Part shown: positions 25,085 through 35,900 of the stretch, in pieces
How the letters are laid out: every line of letters begins with the position of its first letter
How positions within the stretch are numbered: the first letter of the stretch is position 1
NCBI GenBank assembly: GCA_902801375.1
Contig: CADCIB010000005.1
Span: 1-64,000 of the forward strand
Direction: 5' to 3'
DNA length: 64,000 nt
Origin: an uncultured Prevotellaceae bacterium
GTDB lineage: Bacteria > Bacteroidota > Bacteroidia > Bacteroidales > Bacteroidaceae
Position numbers and translations under genes: made by a program
Notes under the pieces: generated by a model
What the model saw: only the letters and a program-made list of their open reading frames with translations
What the model was told of the DNA's origin: nothing
The model's database searches: none

Positions 25085-27298
25085 TTATTTGTTCAAATAC
25101 TTCTTGCCATTGCGGATGATGATGCCTTTAGTGTCGGGGCTCACGCGCTGGCCGTTCAGGTTGTAGCAACGCTCGTCGGTTGGGATCTCTTGGTTCACGT
25201 CTACAATGCCTGTAGCAATGCTGTTGGGGTCTTCGAGTACCACCTTGATGTTGTCAACATAGCAGACGGTATTGTTCACAGTGGACAGGTATTGGAAACG
25301 GAATTTTGTGCCTGCTTTCGAGTTGAGGATATAGCGCAAGTTAGCGATTTCGTTCTTATCCAATTTCAAAGAGTTTGTATTACTTGTTACTTCCTTCACA
25401 GTAGTCCACTTGGTCTCGCCGGGATTCATGACGCTGAAAGTAATCTGCACCTGCTTTTTACTGCTGTTCCACGCCTTGAACGTCACATAGCGTATGGGGC
25501 TGTCGATGGCCGACGAAGTGATGATGCCACTACGGTTCATGGCCAGCATCTGGTTCTCTACGCCGAATGTATCCTGCGTGGGGACTATCTCCACCTTATC
25601 CATATCCCAGTTGCAGAAGACACCTTCCACACCATTGGTGTTTCCTGTACCTACACCAATTAGCTCGAAGGTCTCCAACAAGGCAAGCTCGTCAGGACCT
25701 GCCGTGCGGAAGTAGATGGTACCGTCGCTCTCCTTGATCTTTGTCAGGGTAATGTCCGAACGATAACCCGCCCAAGTGAGTAAACTGCCTGGCTCAGTAT
25801 CGTTGGTCAAGTCTTCCACCTTACCCGAACCGGGATAAGGGTCGCCTTGCGAGTCGCCGCCCGAGGGCGTGGCACGCACCAGTTCGAAATAGTTGTGATC
25901 GGGAAAGTTGTTCACCTCATTGGCATTCCAAATCGACACATCTGTGGAGTCTACACGCCACACCAACATGCCATGGCCAGGCAGTGCAGCATCCCAACGC
26001 GTCTTCTGACGGTTCTCTATCAGGAAGAACTCGTTCTTCTGCTTGGTGTTGATGCGATAGGCCTTGTTGCTGGTGTTCAAGGCTTCCAAGCTGTAGCTCT
26101 GTCCCTCCATGTCGATGACCTCAGGAGCGGGCATAAAGCCGAGGGTGAACTTCTCGTAGGCATTGTAGCCTGCAGGTGTACGGCTGTTGGCGTTATGGCT
26201 GCCGTTAGCCATAACGTCCCACGAACCTGGGTCATAGCTCTGACCACCGCCATCCTCATAGTCGGCATCATAGTGGTCGGCCAGGCCTAACACATGGCTG
26301 AACTCATGGCAGATGGTACCGATGCCACAGAGATCAACCTGATTGTTGGCTTCGAAACCATCAAACTCTGTGCTGCAAGCATAGCGACCAAAGCGCTTGT
26401 TGTCGTAACGGAGGCTGCTATAATAGGCCAGCGTTGAGGCATGCGGCCACACATAGCGCGAGTCGTTGCCTTCTGAACTACTGGCATAGCCGGCAAAGAT
26501 GAAGTAGACCATATCCACGCGCCCATCCTTGTCGACATCATAGTCGGCGAAGTTCACATCGGGGTCAAGCTGCTGGAAAGCACTGTTGATAACTGGGTAA
26601 AGGTTCTTTCCACCATTGGGGTAGGTACAGGTGTAGTTTACCTTCACGGGGCCTACGATGTCAAACTGCGGCTGGAAGATCTGCTCGGAGTTGTCGGAGA
26701 AATAGTCTGTGACGCTGCCAGTGCAAGAAACATATTGATTTAACAAATCATCCTGATAGCCTGTATAACCCGCCTGGTTCACCATCTGTTCAAAGAGTTC
26801 CTTGGTATTCTCACGCGCAAACGAGCGGTCGCTCCACTCGATGAGCACAATCAGGCCTTTGAACTTCGAATAGTCGTAGCGCGCTTTTGCAGGAGCATTC
26901 GCGGGAGCTTTCAGCATCGGCTTACCCCAAAGGCTGCGACCACGCTGCTGGAACTCTTTCTGCTCGGCAGTCATATCGGCCATGATGCGTTTCTTCGTGG
27001 TTGAAAGAAACAGATTCTCGGCTGCCGTGCGGTGCTCAGCGTCGCGAGCAATAAACTGCGAAGGCAGCAGTTCTGTCTGATTCTTCACGGCATAATAATA
27101 GAAACCGTCGGCAGCCTTCACCACGGTGTAGCCGTCGGCAGTGGTTGTGAAATGGCGATACTCGTCGCCGTGCAGCTCAATGGTGAGTTGGGTTCCATCG
27201 GGTTGGGTTACTTTCACTTTTCCAGGTCGGGCAGGAATACTCCATGCCAAAGAACAGCTTGTCAGCACGACAAGCGCCATCATTAAAAATCTTTTCAT
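25085..27298 (-). CDS. Secreted M6-family metalloprotease with sorting tail
   Basis: The 737-aa protein has a signal peptide (MKRFLMMALVVLTSCSLAWS), an N-terminal prodomain-like part (VTQPDGTQLTIELHGDEY), and a metalloprotease domain with the zinc site HEFSHVLGLADHYD (about 360), where HExxHxxGxxD is the metzincin-like M6 motif. VDKDGRVDMVYFIFAGY (about 285-300) is the conserved segment before it. A beta-sandwich with LRYILNSKAGTKFRFQY follows, and the tail is CYNLNGQRVSPDTKGIIIR...KKYLNK. The start at 27298 follows a promoter by 26 bases. It is probably displayed or released and digests proteins outside the cell. The GC-rich gene is intact. Confidence 0.88.
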   Translation of the reverse strand: MKRFLMMALVVLTSCSLAWSIPARPGKVKVTQPDGTQLTIELHGDEYRHFTTTADGYTVVKAADGFYYYAVKNQTELLPSQFIARDAEHRTAAENLFLSTTKKRIMADMTAEQKEFQQRGRSLWGKPMLKAPANAPAKARYDYSKFKGLIVLIEWSDRSFARENTKELFEQMVNQAGYTGYQDDLLNQYVSCTGSVTDYFSDNSEQIFQPQFDIVGPVKVNYTCTYPNGGKNLYPVINSAFQQLDPDVNFADYDVDKDGRVDMVYFIFAGYASSSEGNDSRYVWPHASTLAYYSSLRYDNKRFGRYACSTEFDGFEANNQVDLCGIGTICHEFSHVLGLADHYDADYEDGGGQSYDPGSWDVMANGSHNANSRTPAGYNAYEKFTLGFMPAPEVIDMEGQSYSLEALNTSNKAYRINTKQKNEFFLIENRQKTRWDAALPGHGMLVWRVDSTDVSIWNANEVNNFPDHNYFELVRATPSGGDSQGDPYPGSGKVEDLTNDTEPGSLLTWAGYRSDITLTKIKESDGTIYFRTAGPDELALLETFELIGVGTGNTNGVEGVFCNWDMDKVEIVPTQDTFGVENQMLAMNRSGIITSSAIDSPIRYVTFKAWNSSKKQVQITFSVMNPGETKWTTVKEVTSNTNSLKLDKNEIANLRYILNSKAGTKFRFQYLSTVNNTVCYVDNIKVVLEDPNSIATGIVDVNQEIPTDERCYNLNGQRVSPDTKGIIIRNGKKYLNK

Positions 27299-27324
27299 AG
27301 GTTCCAAATAATTGTATTTGGTTG

Positions 27325-27354
27325 CAAAGTTACAAAGAATCGACCGAAGCACAA
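27325..27354 (-). promoter_or_regulatory. Promoter for the M6 metalloprotease
   Basis: Minus-strand TTG (27354-27352), 19 bases, TAACTTTG (27332-27325). Confidence 0.65.
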
Positions 27355-27450
27355 AGCAAATAAACATTTTTTTCAATATAATTATTACGTGGGGCACTAT
27401 CTGGCACTTGCGAAAGTTGGATTACCAAAAATTATGCAACACCTCAGTGC

Positions 27451-27495
27451 AAAAAAAAATTCACCCACGGCAGCGATAAACTGGCCGTGGGTGAA
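27451..27495 (-). terminator. Intrinsic terminator after the 445-aa secreted protein gene
   Basis: On the minus strand TTCACCCACGGC pairs with GCCGTGGGTGAA around a 12-base loop and is followed by nine T. It ends the transcript that includes 28870-27533. Confidence 0.85.
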
Positions 27496-27532
27496 TGATG
27501 TATGGGATTAGAACCCTTAGATTCTTACTAGT

Positions 27533-28870
27533 TTACTTGGCGATGTACTTCTTGCCGTCGCGAATCATCAGGCCCTTCACGTCCTTGCGGTTCACCTGCT
27601 GACCCATGATGTTGTAAGTCGGAGTGTTCTTAACCTTGTACTCCAGTGTGTTGTTGAAGTTCTGGATGCCAGTGACTTCACCCGGATCATCTTCACCATT
27701 ACTCCACTCGAAGTCAATCAAGGTGCTCCAACCATGTCCATAAACATGCGACTTGCCATCTTTATCAACGTAGGGCAAGAAGCCAAGGAAAATGTAACCA
27801 AGATACTTATTAGGATCTACATTTCCCTGTTCATCGACAGCTTCTAAATCATAGAAATGTACAAAGTTACCATCGATATAACCTTTGACTCCTTTTTCAA
27901 AAAGCCCAGGTAATTGTCCATCTTCATCGGAACCATAGATATAGAAATCAGTTAGTTTTACAGGATCTTCACCTTCTTTGACAGTTACTTCTTGTTCATA
28001 GTTATATACACACTGGGGGAACGGGATGGTGCAGTTACCGTCTTCATCCATATCAATGGTAACTGAGAAATATTTAAAGAATCCATAGACGACGAGCTGA
28101 TTGTCCCAATCCTCTACGTAAATCTTAGCGTTACCCGGATCATAGCTTTCTGAAAGATTCTCATCTTTCAGCCAAGCAGCTCTTGTCATATAGGACATGG
28201 TGCCATTGGGCTTCATAATTCTAAGATCCCATGCAGGATCTTCAAAACGACCGAGGCTCTCTCCTTCATCCGAAATAACCATGCACATATAACCTAAGAT
28301 ATCTTCTCCGAGTTCAATGTTGCCATCGTCATCAATAGTCAAAAGGAATTCGCCACCAGAATAAGTTTCTCCATCTTCATTCTCAAACAAGGATGTGAAA
28401 TAAGCCCATCCATAGTCTTCCTGATAACCGTTTGCTTTTGACAACTCCTCAACCTTCTGTACTGGCACGTAGATTTCACCCGTTTCTGCATCATAAGAAC
28501 CATAAAGAACACTGCCAGTCCATATCAAGTCTTCAATCTTGATATTATATTCGAATGTGAAAGGAGTCTCATAAAAAAACTCGCTGGTTTCAAAAGAGCC
28601 ACTTGCCTCTGAAATGGTGAAGTTCTGAATAGTATTCACAGCATCTTCATAAGCAATAGATACACGCAAATAATCGCCATAGATATTGGATGCAGTAGGA
28701 GCATTCGACTTTACCTTAGCGACGTTTGAAGCAGCCTTCTTGAAAACAATAGACTTGCTCTGCTTATCTGCCTTCTGGACAAGCATACCATCATTCTGTA
28801 CACGTAAAAATTGTGCACTGGCACTCACAGCCGTTATTAAAGCTGTAGCCATAAGTAAATACTTTTTCAT
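27533..28870 (-). CDS. Secreted protein of unknown function with sorting tail
   Basis: The 445-aa protein has a signal peptide (MKKYLLMATALITAVSASAQ). I do not recognise the middle; it is acidic, rich in aromatic and Asp/Glu residues, and built of short strand pairs (YGSYDAETGEIYVPVQKV, LTIDDDGNIELGEDILGYM, MDEDGNCTIPFPQCVYNY), as in other Prevotella surface beta proteins. The tail is TYNIMGQQVNRKDVKGLMIR...KKYIAK. It starts 69 bases after the end of the DUF4302 gene with a hairpin between; since no promoter is visible, it is probably reached by read-through from the SusCD operon. AT content is higher than in its neighbours. Confidence 0.6.
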   Translation of the reverse strand: MKKYLLMATALITAVSASAQFLRVQNDGMLVQKADKQSKSIVFKKAASNVAKVKSNAPTASNIYGDYLRVSIAYEDAVNTIQNFTISEASGSFETSEFFYETPFTFEYNIKIEDLIWTGSVLYGSYDAETGEIYVPVQKVEELSKANGYQEDYGWAYFTSLFENEDGETYSGGEFLLTIDDDGNIELGEDILGYMCMVISDEGESLGRFEDPAWDLRIMKPNGTMSYMTRAAWLKDENLSESYDPGNAKIYVEDWDNQLVVYGFFKYFSVTIDMDEDGNCTIPFPQCVYNYEQEVTVKEGEDPVKLTDFYIYGSDEDGQLPGLFEKGVKGYIDGNFVHFYDLEAVDEQGNVDPNKYLGYIFLGFLPYVDKDGKSHVYGHGWSTLIDFEWSNGEDDPGEVTGIQNFNNTLEYKVKNTPTYNIMGQQVNRKDVKGLMIRDGKKYIAK

Positions 28871-28898
28871 AATTCTTGTTTTTTAATTTTAATAATAT

Positions 28899-28925
28899 GT
28901 GTGTCCAGTTGAAAGCTGGACACAC
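28899..28925 (-). terminator. Hairpin after the SusCD-peptidase-DUF4302 operon
   Basis: GTGTGTCCAG and CTGGACACAC form a 10-bp stem with a 7-base loop; the minus strand continues into AT-rich sequence with TTAAAAAACA-like runs but no strong T-run. It may reduce, not stop, transcription into the next gene. Confidence 0.6.
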
Positions 28926-28939
28926 GCTTTGTTTATTGA

Positions 28940-30307
28940 TTAGTTGTCTTGATAATAATTCATATTATCATCCATATAATAAGATGCATCTGCCCAAATT
29001 GTAATAACATTGGTGGGTTCGTTAACATCAGTCAATGTAATGTAGGTGGGCTTACGTGGATAATCGCAACTGAGTTTGAATGTTCTGCCACGAGCACCAA
29101 AGAATGGTTCCATAGCATCCTTCCAACCATACTTCTGGTAATAGTCACGGCCGTCGCGGTTACTCTGGCTCGACATCCATTTAAGTGTCACCTGATCGCC
29201 AGCTTCATTGACATCGCTTGTAGAGAATCCATAATATGGGGAATCGTTACCAGCCAGCATGTGTATGCCCAGTTTATTGGAATACAGGCCCAACATAGCA
29301 CGGTAAATCTTAATCTCAGTATTATTCTTGCCTGCGGTCTTGAGGGGTTCCAGCATGGCATCCCACTTAGGCCGTGCATAGTCACCCAGCGAACTGTGAC
29401 GGATATACCATGTACCTGTTGTTAGGCTCTCAACGAGTGTTGGCAAAGCAGTGGCAAGACGAAGATTTGGATTGTTCTTAAAAACGAAATACTCATCAGT
29501 ATCACCCTTCAACAGGCCATCGAGTTCATAACCGTTGACATTTACAGCAGTGTAGAACTCAAAGCCGTCTTTATTGACGATGTAAGGTGCAACAACTGTT
29601 TGAGTGAGATTCGTAGAATCCTTATAGGTAAATACCAAACAACGGCCAGAACTTTCCACATGGATGTCTACTGTATCTTTACGATCAGGGCCTTCAAGAG
29701 TATAATAACGGGAAGCCATGTACGACTCTGTCTCTTCTGCATCAGTGATGTAGCTTTCCCACGTCTTGTCAGCGGGGATGGGAAGCATGTAGATACGGTT
29801 CTGATGCTTCTTGCCGCTGAGCACGATGCTGTCGGGAGTACACTTCATCACACGAAACTCAAAGTCGCCATACATACCTTCACTAGTATCTCCAATGCCG
29901 TCAGGATTGTTCGGCATGGAGAAATAGTGGAATGTCGGGTTATAGTCGTCGAACGAGAGGATGGTACCCATGCTCTGCTCCAGCTTGAAGTGGCTGGTGC
30001 TGGTCACGACTTTACCGTCGTCGCCGATGCCAGCTTTGTGGCTCGGGCCGATCTGCTCGCTGGCCACCGTCACCTGGTCGCCGTCGAACTTCACCATCAC
30101 GTTGAAGCCTCCATAGCCGAGGTTGCCATAGTATTCCATCAGCCAGCCGTTGGGAGCCGACTTCAAGATCTTCTCAACATTCTCGATATTCGTAGAAGAA
30201 CGCTGCGAGGCATTCTCGTCGAAATATTCCTTGTCGTCCTTGAGCTCGCACGACACGATGGTGAGTGCGGCACAGAACATTGTCATGAAATAAAATATCT
30301 TCTTCAT
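28940..30307 (-). CDS. DUF4302 domain lipoprotein
   Basis: The 455-aa protein has a lipoprotein signal (MKKIFYFMTMFCAALTIVSC, Cys 20) followed by the acidic ELKDDKEYFDENASQR. The start of the mature part, SAPNGWLMEYYGNLGYGGFNVMVKF (in pieces: NGWLMEYY, GGFNVMVKF), matches DUF4302, a family encoded beside SusC/SusD and zinc metallopeptidase lipoproteins. Later segments have strand pairs such as FTYKDSTNLTQTVVAPY. It begins 10 bases after the metallopeptidase stop. It is probably a surface lipoprotein that binds substrate in the same complex; the precise function is unknown. Confidence 0.8.
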   Translation of the reverse strand: MKKIFYFMTMFCAALTIVSCELKDDKEYFDENASQRSSTNIENVEKILKSAPNGWLMEYYGNLGYGGFNVMVKFDGDQVTVASEQIGPSHKAGIGDDGKVVTSTSHFKLEQSMGTILSFDDYNPTFHYFSMPNNPDGIGDTSEGMYGDFEFRVMKCTPDSIVLSGKKHQNRIYMLPIPADKTWESYITDAEETESYMASRYYTLEGPDRKDTVDIHVESSGRCLVFTYKDSTNLTQTVVAPYIVNKDGFEFYTAVNVNGYELDGLLKGDTDEYFVFKNNPNLRLATALPTLVESLTTGTWYIRHSSLGDYARPKWDAMLEPLKTAGKNNTEIKIYRAMLGLYSNKLGIHMLAGNDSPYYGFSTSDVNEAGDQVTLKWMSSQSNRDGRDYYQKYGWKDAMEPFFGARGRTFKLSCDYPRKPTYITLTDVNEPTNVITIWADASYYMDDNMNYYQDN

Positions 30308-30316
30308 AGCCGTCAA

Positions 30317-31240
30317 TTATTTTAAGGTACGTAAATCAAGGTCGGGCACTTCTGCGGAACGACGCATCAGGATGCTGCGCATGTGGTCGAGATCAAGGTT
30401 CCACTCGTTCTTGAAGTATTCCTTCACCATGTCCATCTTCTGGTTCAGGATCTTGGCTCCATCCTCACCAGCGGCATCCAGGATCTTCTGCCATCCGGCC
30501 TCAGAGTTGGTGATGTAGGTGGAATACATCTCGGCAAAGTCCTCGCGGTCCTCACTACTTGCGTATGCCGAGACGAAGCCTTCCTTAGCAACGTTCTTGT
30601 CTTCGAGGTTGATCCAGTCGGTAGCATGATAGGTGGCAGCACTGATGTTCTGGTAAGAGGGGTCGTACTCCTTCTTCTGGTTCAGGATGTGGCAGAACTC
30701 GTGGTGCATGGTGTGGAAGAACCAGTAGTTCATGTCAAGAGGAACAACAGCATGGCTCTCATAGGGATTGTCTACGTTGATACGAGGGTTGTCGATGTCG
30801 AGCTCGTTCACACCATAGAACATAATCTTCAATCCACCTTCAGCAGTACCCAGCACCTGCGAGCCGTTGGCGTTCCACTTGTAGGAACCCGTCAGCTGAA
30901 TCTGACGCGGGGTGTAGGTACGCATGAAGTCGATACCCAGTGCCTCAACGTAGGTCTCCAGCCACATGTGCTTGACGAGGATGGCAAGCGCCACCGAGCA
31001 GTCGTAGTCGGCAGGGATGACATTGTAGGACAGGTCAGACTCCTTGTCGGTGAAACGATACATGAAGTCGATGTTGTACTCCTTGCGGTAGTTCTCCTCC
31101 AACCATTTGTCGAACTCGTTCTTCTGCACGTTCGACAAGTCCTCGAAGACACTCTGCGGGTTGAGGTCGTCGTCGCTACAGCTGCTCAGGCCGAACATGC
31201 CGGCTGCCAGCAGCATCAGACTTATATTTCTTAGTTTCAT
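30317..31240 (-). CDS. Zinc-binding metallopeptidase lipoprotein (Mx1 type)
   Basis: The 307-aa protein has a lipoprotein signal (LLAAGMFGLSSC, Cys 21) and a short metallopeptidase domain. The zinc site is THHEFCHILNQ-like (MHHEFCHILNQKKEYDP, about 178-194; HExxH), preceded by PLDMNYWFFHT and followed by a downstream Glu-rich helix (REDFAEMYSTYI, about 250), which may give the third ligand. This fits the putative zinc-binding metallopeptidase family of SusCD-linked operons. The products of the operon (SusC, SusD, this protein, DUF4302) suggest uptake of peptides or cleavage of proteins at the outer surface. It starts 35 bases after susD. Confidence 0.85.
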   Translation of the reverse strand: MKLRNISLMLLAAGMFGLSSCSDDDLNPQSVFEDLSNVQKNEFDKWLEENYRKEYNIDFMYRFTDKESDLSYNVIPADYDCSVALAILVKHMWLETYVEALGIDFMRTYTPRQIQLTGSYKWNANGSQVLGTAEGGLKIMFYGVNELDIDNPRINVDNPYESHAVVPLDMNYWFFHTMHHEFCHILNQKKEYDPSYQNISAATYHATDWINLEDKNVAKEGFVSAYASSEDREDFAEMYSTYITNSEAGWQKILDAAGEDGAKILNQKMDMVKEYFKNEWNLDLDHMRSILMRRSAEVPDLDLRTLK

Positions 31241-31274
31241 ATCTTATACTGTCGTTAAGTTGTTAAACAAGTTA

Positions 31275-32927
31275 CTATTCTTCCTCTTCACCTTCTTCGG
31301 GTTTCGGAGTGGTGTCTTCGATATACTTCTTCAATGCATCAGGATCCATGCGCGGGTTGGGTTCCAAGCCGGCAGTGATGACGGTCTGAGGAATCTGGAT
31401 GGCACCGCGAAGGTCACCCTGGATGAAGATGACGGGGTCGCTGCCAGCCACGAAGTGTGTGAATTCAATACCGTAACGCTTGATGTCGGTCAGACGTGTG
31501 CCATAAGCCACGGTCTCGATGCGACGCATGTGGAGGATGAACTGCAGAAGGTTCTCCTGTGTTCCTGCGGCCACGGTAAAGCCCTGCGGGTGGAAGATCT
31601 TACGGAAAGTACGGTCACGGTTGCCATCAGGCTGACGCGGAGCATAGTCAAATTTCTCTACCCATTCGTTGACTGACTCGATGGTCATCACAGGACGAAC
31701 GGTGGGACCTGACGTCTCAGCGCAGTGTGTCACAATCCAAGTATTGATGTCGTCGACAGCTGCCTGATAGTTGCCCATGAGTGCGTAAGCCTCAGCGCGG
31801 TCGAGAATGGTCTGGTCGCCCGTGCAGACGGGATAGACCATGTGTACGTAACCGATGCCAGCCACCTTGTCGGTGTACTCAAACTGCTCGTCGGCAGAAG
31901 GATAGTACACGCATTGGTTGGAGCCGTACAGCTTGTTGGCATAGATAATCGTGTTGTCTGAAGAACCACTTCCCCAAGGCATGTCCACCCAATAAGTCTC
32001 ATAGGATGCCATTGCCGAGTTGTGGTTGTAGCGAGAGCTCAGACCGAGCGCCAGCTGACGTGAAGCCGAAGAGTAGGTGGAGATGAGCAACAGGTTGCAA
32101 TCTTCTTCCGAGCGGATCCAGCGGTTGGCGAAGTCGGTGCGTCCCAAAGAGCGATACGGTTCGTAGTTGCGCATCACGGTAGTCGGGTCAGAACCGAGCA
32201 CTTGTGTGGCATACTGGATGGCCTTCTCGTAGTTCATGTAGCAGAGGTTGAACTTAGCGGCAAATGCGTAAGCTGCTGCGCGGTTGAAGTGGTACTTCTT
32301 GATCTTGTAGATGGCATCGCTGATATAGGGCAATGCCTCCTCAATGTCCTTGTTGATGGCCTCATACAACTGGCGGAGCGTGCCGCGGGTGTACTTCGTA
32401 TTGATGTCCTGCTCGGGCTCCAACGGATAAGGAAGACCCAGATACTCGTCGGCCTTCTCGGGATTCCACCCCATGCAGAAGGTCTGTGCGAGCTGGAACA
32501 TACAGTAGGCGCGGATCATCTGACCCTCGGCCTTGATGGCATGGAGGTTCTCGGTCATCTCCATCTTGTCGATGGCCTGCATGGCCTCATTGACGGTTGC
32601 CACAGCTTGATAGAGACCGCCCCAGATGCTGTAGGGAGAGTCGTTGCCGCCCTCTTCGGTCACATCCTCAAACTTGTAGAGCTGCTCTACAAGCACACTG
32701 GAGGAATAGCTTCGGCCATTGTCGCCGATATTGTCGGACGTCATCTCGTTGAGCAGCACGGTAGCCGATGTAGGATAGGCCGACACCATCAGCTGGCGCG
32801 CCTTCTCTTCGGTATCAATCTCTGCACGGTCGTCGGGGAGCGTGTCCAAATAGTCGTCGCAAGAAGCCAAGCTCAGCATGGCCAGTGCTGCCAGTGCAAA
32901 TGCTGAAATATGCTTATATATCTTCAT
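31275..32927 (-). CDS. SusD/RagB-like nutrient-binding outer membrane lipoprotein
   Basis: The 550-aa protein has a lipoprotein signal (ALAALAMLSLASC, Cys 23) then DDYLDTLPDDRAEIDTEEKA, the typical SusD start. SusD helices follow (YQAVATVNEAMQAIDKM; AEGQMIRAYCMFQLAQTFCMGW, where RA-Y-F/C-L is the family hallmark; GTLRQLYEAINKDIEEALPYI). The C-terminal RRIETVAYGTRLTDIKRYGIE is the usual last conserved part. It covers the barrel of the SusC partner and captures ligand. With the linked metallopeptidase, the ligand is more likely peptide (as in RagAB) than glycan. No glycoside hydrolase is in the operon. Confidence 0.92.
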   Translation of the reverse strand: MKIYKHISAFALAALAMLSLASCDDYLDTLPDDRAEIDTEEKARQLMVSAYPTSATVLLNEMTSDNIGDNGRSYSSSVLVEQLYKFEDVTEEGGNDSPYSIWGGLYQAVATVNEAMQAIDKMEMTENLHAIKAEGQMIRAYCMFQLAQTFCMGWNPEKADEYLGLPYPLEPEQDINTKYTRGTLRQLYEAINKDIEEALPYISDAIYKIKKYHFNRAAAYAFAAKFNLCYMNYEKAIQYATQVLGSDPTTVMRNYEPYRSLGRTDFANRWIRSEEDCNLLLISTYSSASRQLALGLSSRYNHNSAMASYETYWVDMPWGSGSSDNTIIYANKLYGSNQCVYYPSADEQFEYTDKVAGIGYVHMVYPVCTGDQTILDRAEAYALMGNYQAAVDDINTWIVTHCAETSGPTVRPVMTIESVNEWVEKFDYAPRQPDGNRDRTFRKIFHPQGFTVAAGTQENLLQFILHMRRIETVAYGTRLTDIKRYGIEFTHFVAGSDPVIFIQGDLRGAIQIPQTVITAGLEPNPRMDPDALKKYIEDTTPKPEEGEEEE

Positions 32928-32972
32928 TTTATTTATATTTAATATGTTCATGATACTTGTTCAACGTAAGTC

Positions 32973-35900
32973 TTAGATACCTAAACGGAGGGTGAAGGTG
33001 AACTGGCGAGCCATAGGCACGGCGACACCACCCGAGTTGAAGAACTCAGGATCCTGACCGTTCAGTTTCTTGTCGGCATAGATCAGGAACGGGTTGGTGG
33101 CCTGCAGCTTGGCGCTGAGATTGCTGATACCGATGTGGCTGATCCAAGATTTCGGGAAGTCGTAGGCCAGAGAAATCTCCTTCATGCGGATGAAGTCGCC
33201 CTTGGCGATACGTGCTGTCGAGTAGTTGTAGGCATTGTAAGCATAGCCTAGACGGCTGTCGTTCTGAATCATACGGAGGTCGGCCATGCCGGGGATATAG
33301 GTGTGTTCCTCGTCGCCGGGCACCACCCAACGGTTGGCGAACTCACGCGGCATAGCCACGAGGTCGGAGTAAGACACAGCGAACGACGGGTCGAGACGAA
33401 CCACATTGCCGTAAGAATAAGTGATGAACACATTCAGGTGCCAGTTCTTATATGAGAAGGTATTGCCGAGCGAACCGGTCACGGTAGGATCGGTGGGACC
33501 CTCGTAGATCAGATGACCTGTCTCATACGACTGGAAGTCGATGTCGCTGGTGGTCACGTCGCCAGACTCGTTGATGAACATCGGCAGACCAAAGGAGTTC
33601 AGGCCTTGGAAGTCCATTGAGAAGAGCGAACGGTAGGGATAGCCTTTCTCTGTGAAACCGGAACCGGTGATGAGGTCGATGACGCGGTTGCGCGACTCGA
33701 AGTCGGTCACTTCGCAATGGGTGTGCGAGAAGATAAGGTCGGTAGACCACTGGAAGTCCTTCGTCACGATGTTGCGTGTGCTCAGTGAGAACTCCTCACC
33801 GTGCGACTTCATCGAAGCCACGTTGGCGTACTTCACGATTTGGCCGCCAACACCCGTTGTACGTTTCGGACCAATCAGGTCGTAGTTGTTACGGGTATAC
33901 CAGTCGAACTGGAAGTTGATGCGGTTGTTCAGGAAGCCGAGGTCGACACCAATGTTGAGCTCGTGCTTCTTCTCGTAAGTCAGAGCGGGGTTAGCAAAGC
34001 TGGAGATGTCCAGACCCGACTCCTTCTCGTTGGAGTACGGACGCCAGGGGTTGTAAGCCGAGATGATGACCATCGAGTTGGTCACGGCGGGCTTGTCACC
34101 CGTCAGCGAGTAAGAAGCCTTCAGGGTGGCGTGTGTCAGCGCGTTCTTGAACGTCTTCTCGAACCAAGGCTCCTCGTGAGCGTTCCAGGCTCCCGACACG
34201 TTCCATGTGGGCAACCAGCGAGCGCTGCGGGCGCGTCCCAGACGGTTAGAACCCTCGTAGCGGACGGTTCCGTTGAGGGTGTAGCGACCCTTCCAAGAAT
34301 AGGTGGCTGTTGCGAAGAACGAAGCCTCGCGGCTATAGCCATTGTTCAGCGAGTAGTAGATGTTGTTCTCCTCGCTGGCCTGCTTGAAGTAGCGGTAGTC
34401 GAAGCTTCCGAGCTGTCCCTGCTCATAGAGCACACCCACGTTGGTGTTCGACATGCTGCGGCGGTCGATGTTGTTGATTTCCATACCACCATAGAAGTTC
34501 ACGATGTGCTGATCGTTGTAGACATCGTTGTAGCTGACGGTGGTACGCAGGTCCCAAGAGTTCATCTTGTAGACGGTCTGACGGTGGAAACCACCTTCGG
34601 GCAGCACGGTGACAGGCAGTGCGTTGAGCACGTCGGGGTCAGTATAGAGCCAGGGGTTGGCATCGCGCATGGTGGCGTCGTCCATCATGCGGAAGGCCAT
34701 AGCCTGGTTACTGGTTTCCTTGATGAAGTGCTCCTGCGTGGTGGTTGAATACTTGTAAGCGGCAATAGCACTCAGTTCAACGGTACGCACGGGCTTATAC
34801 TTCAACTCACCCTGGAACTTCATATCCGTCACGTCGAGCTTCATGAAGTTGTTGGCCAGTTCGTGGTGGATGTTGAAGGGGGCGTAGTTCTTAATGTAGA
34901 ACTCATCCGGGTCGAGTGTACGCGAGCTATTGATAGAATAAGAATAGGGGTTGATATCGAAGTCGCGGCTCACGGCACCACTCACCACGTCGACGCCCTG
35001 GTTGGATGTACCCGGAGCGTTCTGCTTACGGTAGCTGGTGTTACCGATGAGGTTCACCGACACGTGCTTGCTCAGGTTGTAGTTGGCGTTGATGTTGGCG
35101 GTGTAGCGCTGCACCTTGCTCTGCTCTGTCCATCCCGGGTCGTCCATGATGGAGAACGAAGCGTAATACTGAGCCTTGTCGGTACCAGAGCTCATCGACA
35201 CGGAGTGGTTCATCGAGATGCTGTTGGAGAACAGTTCGTTGAACCAGTTGGTGTTGCGGAACTCTGCCTGACGCAGGTAGTCGTACATGGCCTCTTTTGT
35301 GTTGGCCAGTCCGAATCCTGTTGCAGGATCGTATTCGTTCATCAAGTGGTACATCTTACCGAACACACCACTGGTGCTGGCGCGGTAGGAGCTCATGAAC
35401 GAGAGGAAACCGTTGTTCATCATCTCACGGTAGACGGCCATCTGCTCCTGCGAGTTCATGATGTTGAACATGTCGTAGCTGGGGCGCAGACGCATGGTGT
35501 ACTCACCCGTGTAGCTGATCTTCGACGTACCTGCCTTACCTTTCTTCGTCGTGACCACAATCACACCGGCCATGGCGCGCGCGCCATAGATAGAGGTAGC
35601 AGAACCGTCTTTCAGAATGTCAAAGCTCTCGATGTCGTCGGCATTCAGACCAGCGATGGCGCTGGAAATCAGCGTAGCGGCATCACCCGAGGAAAGCTGG
35701 TCGGCATCCACCTCGGTGACATCCTCCATGATCACACCATCGACCACCCACAGCGGCTTAGAGCTACCGTAGATAGAGGTGGCACCGCGAACGCGGATCT
35801 TAGGAGCTGTACCAAAGGTACCCGACACGTTCTGCACCGACACACCGGCTGCACGTCCTTCGAGCGAGCGCGAGATGTCGGCCACACCGTCGAGTTTGGC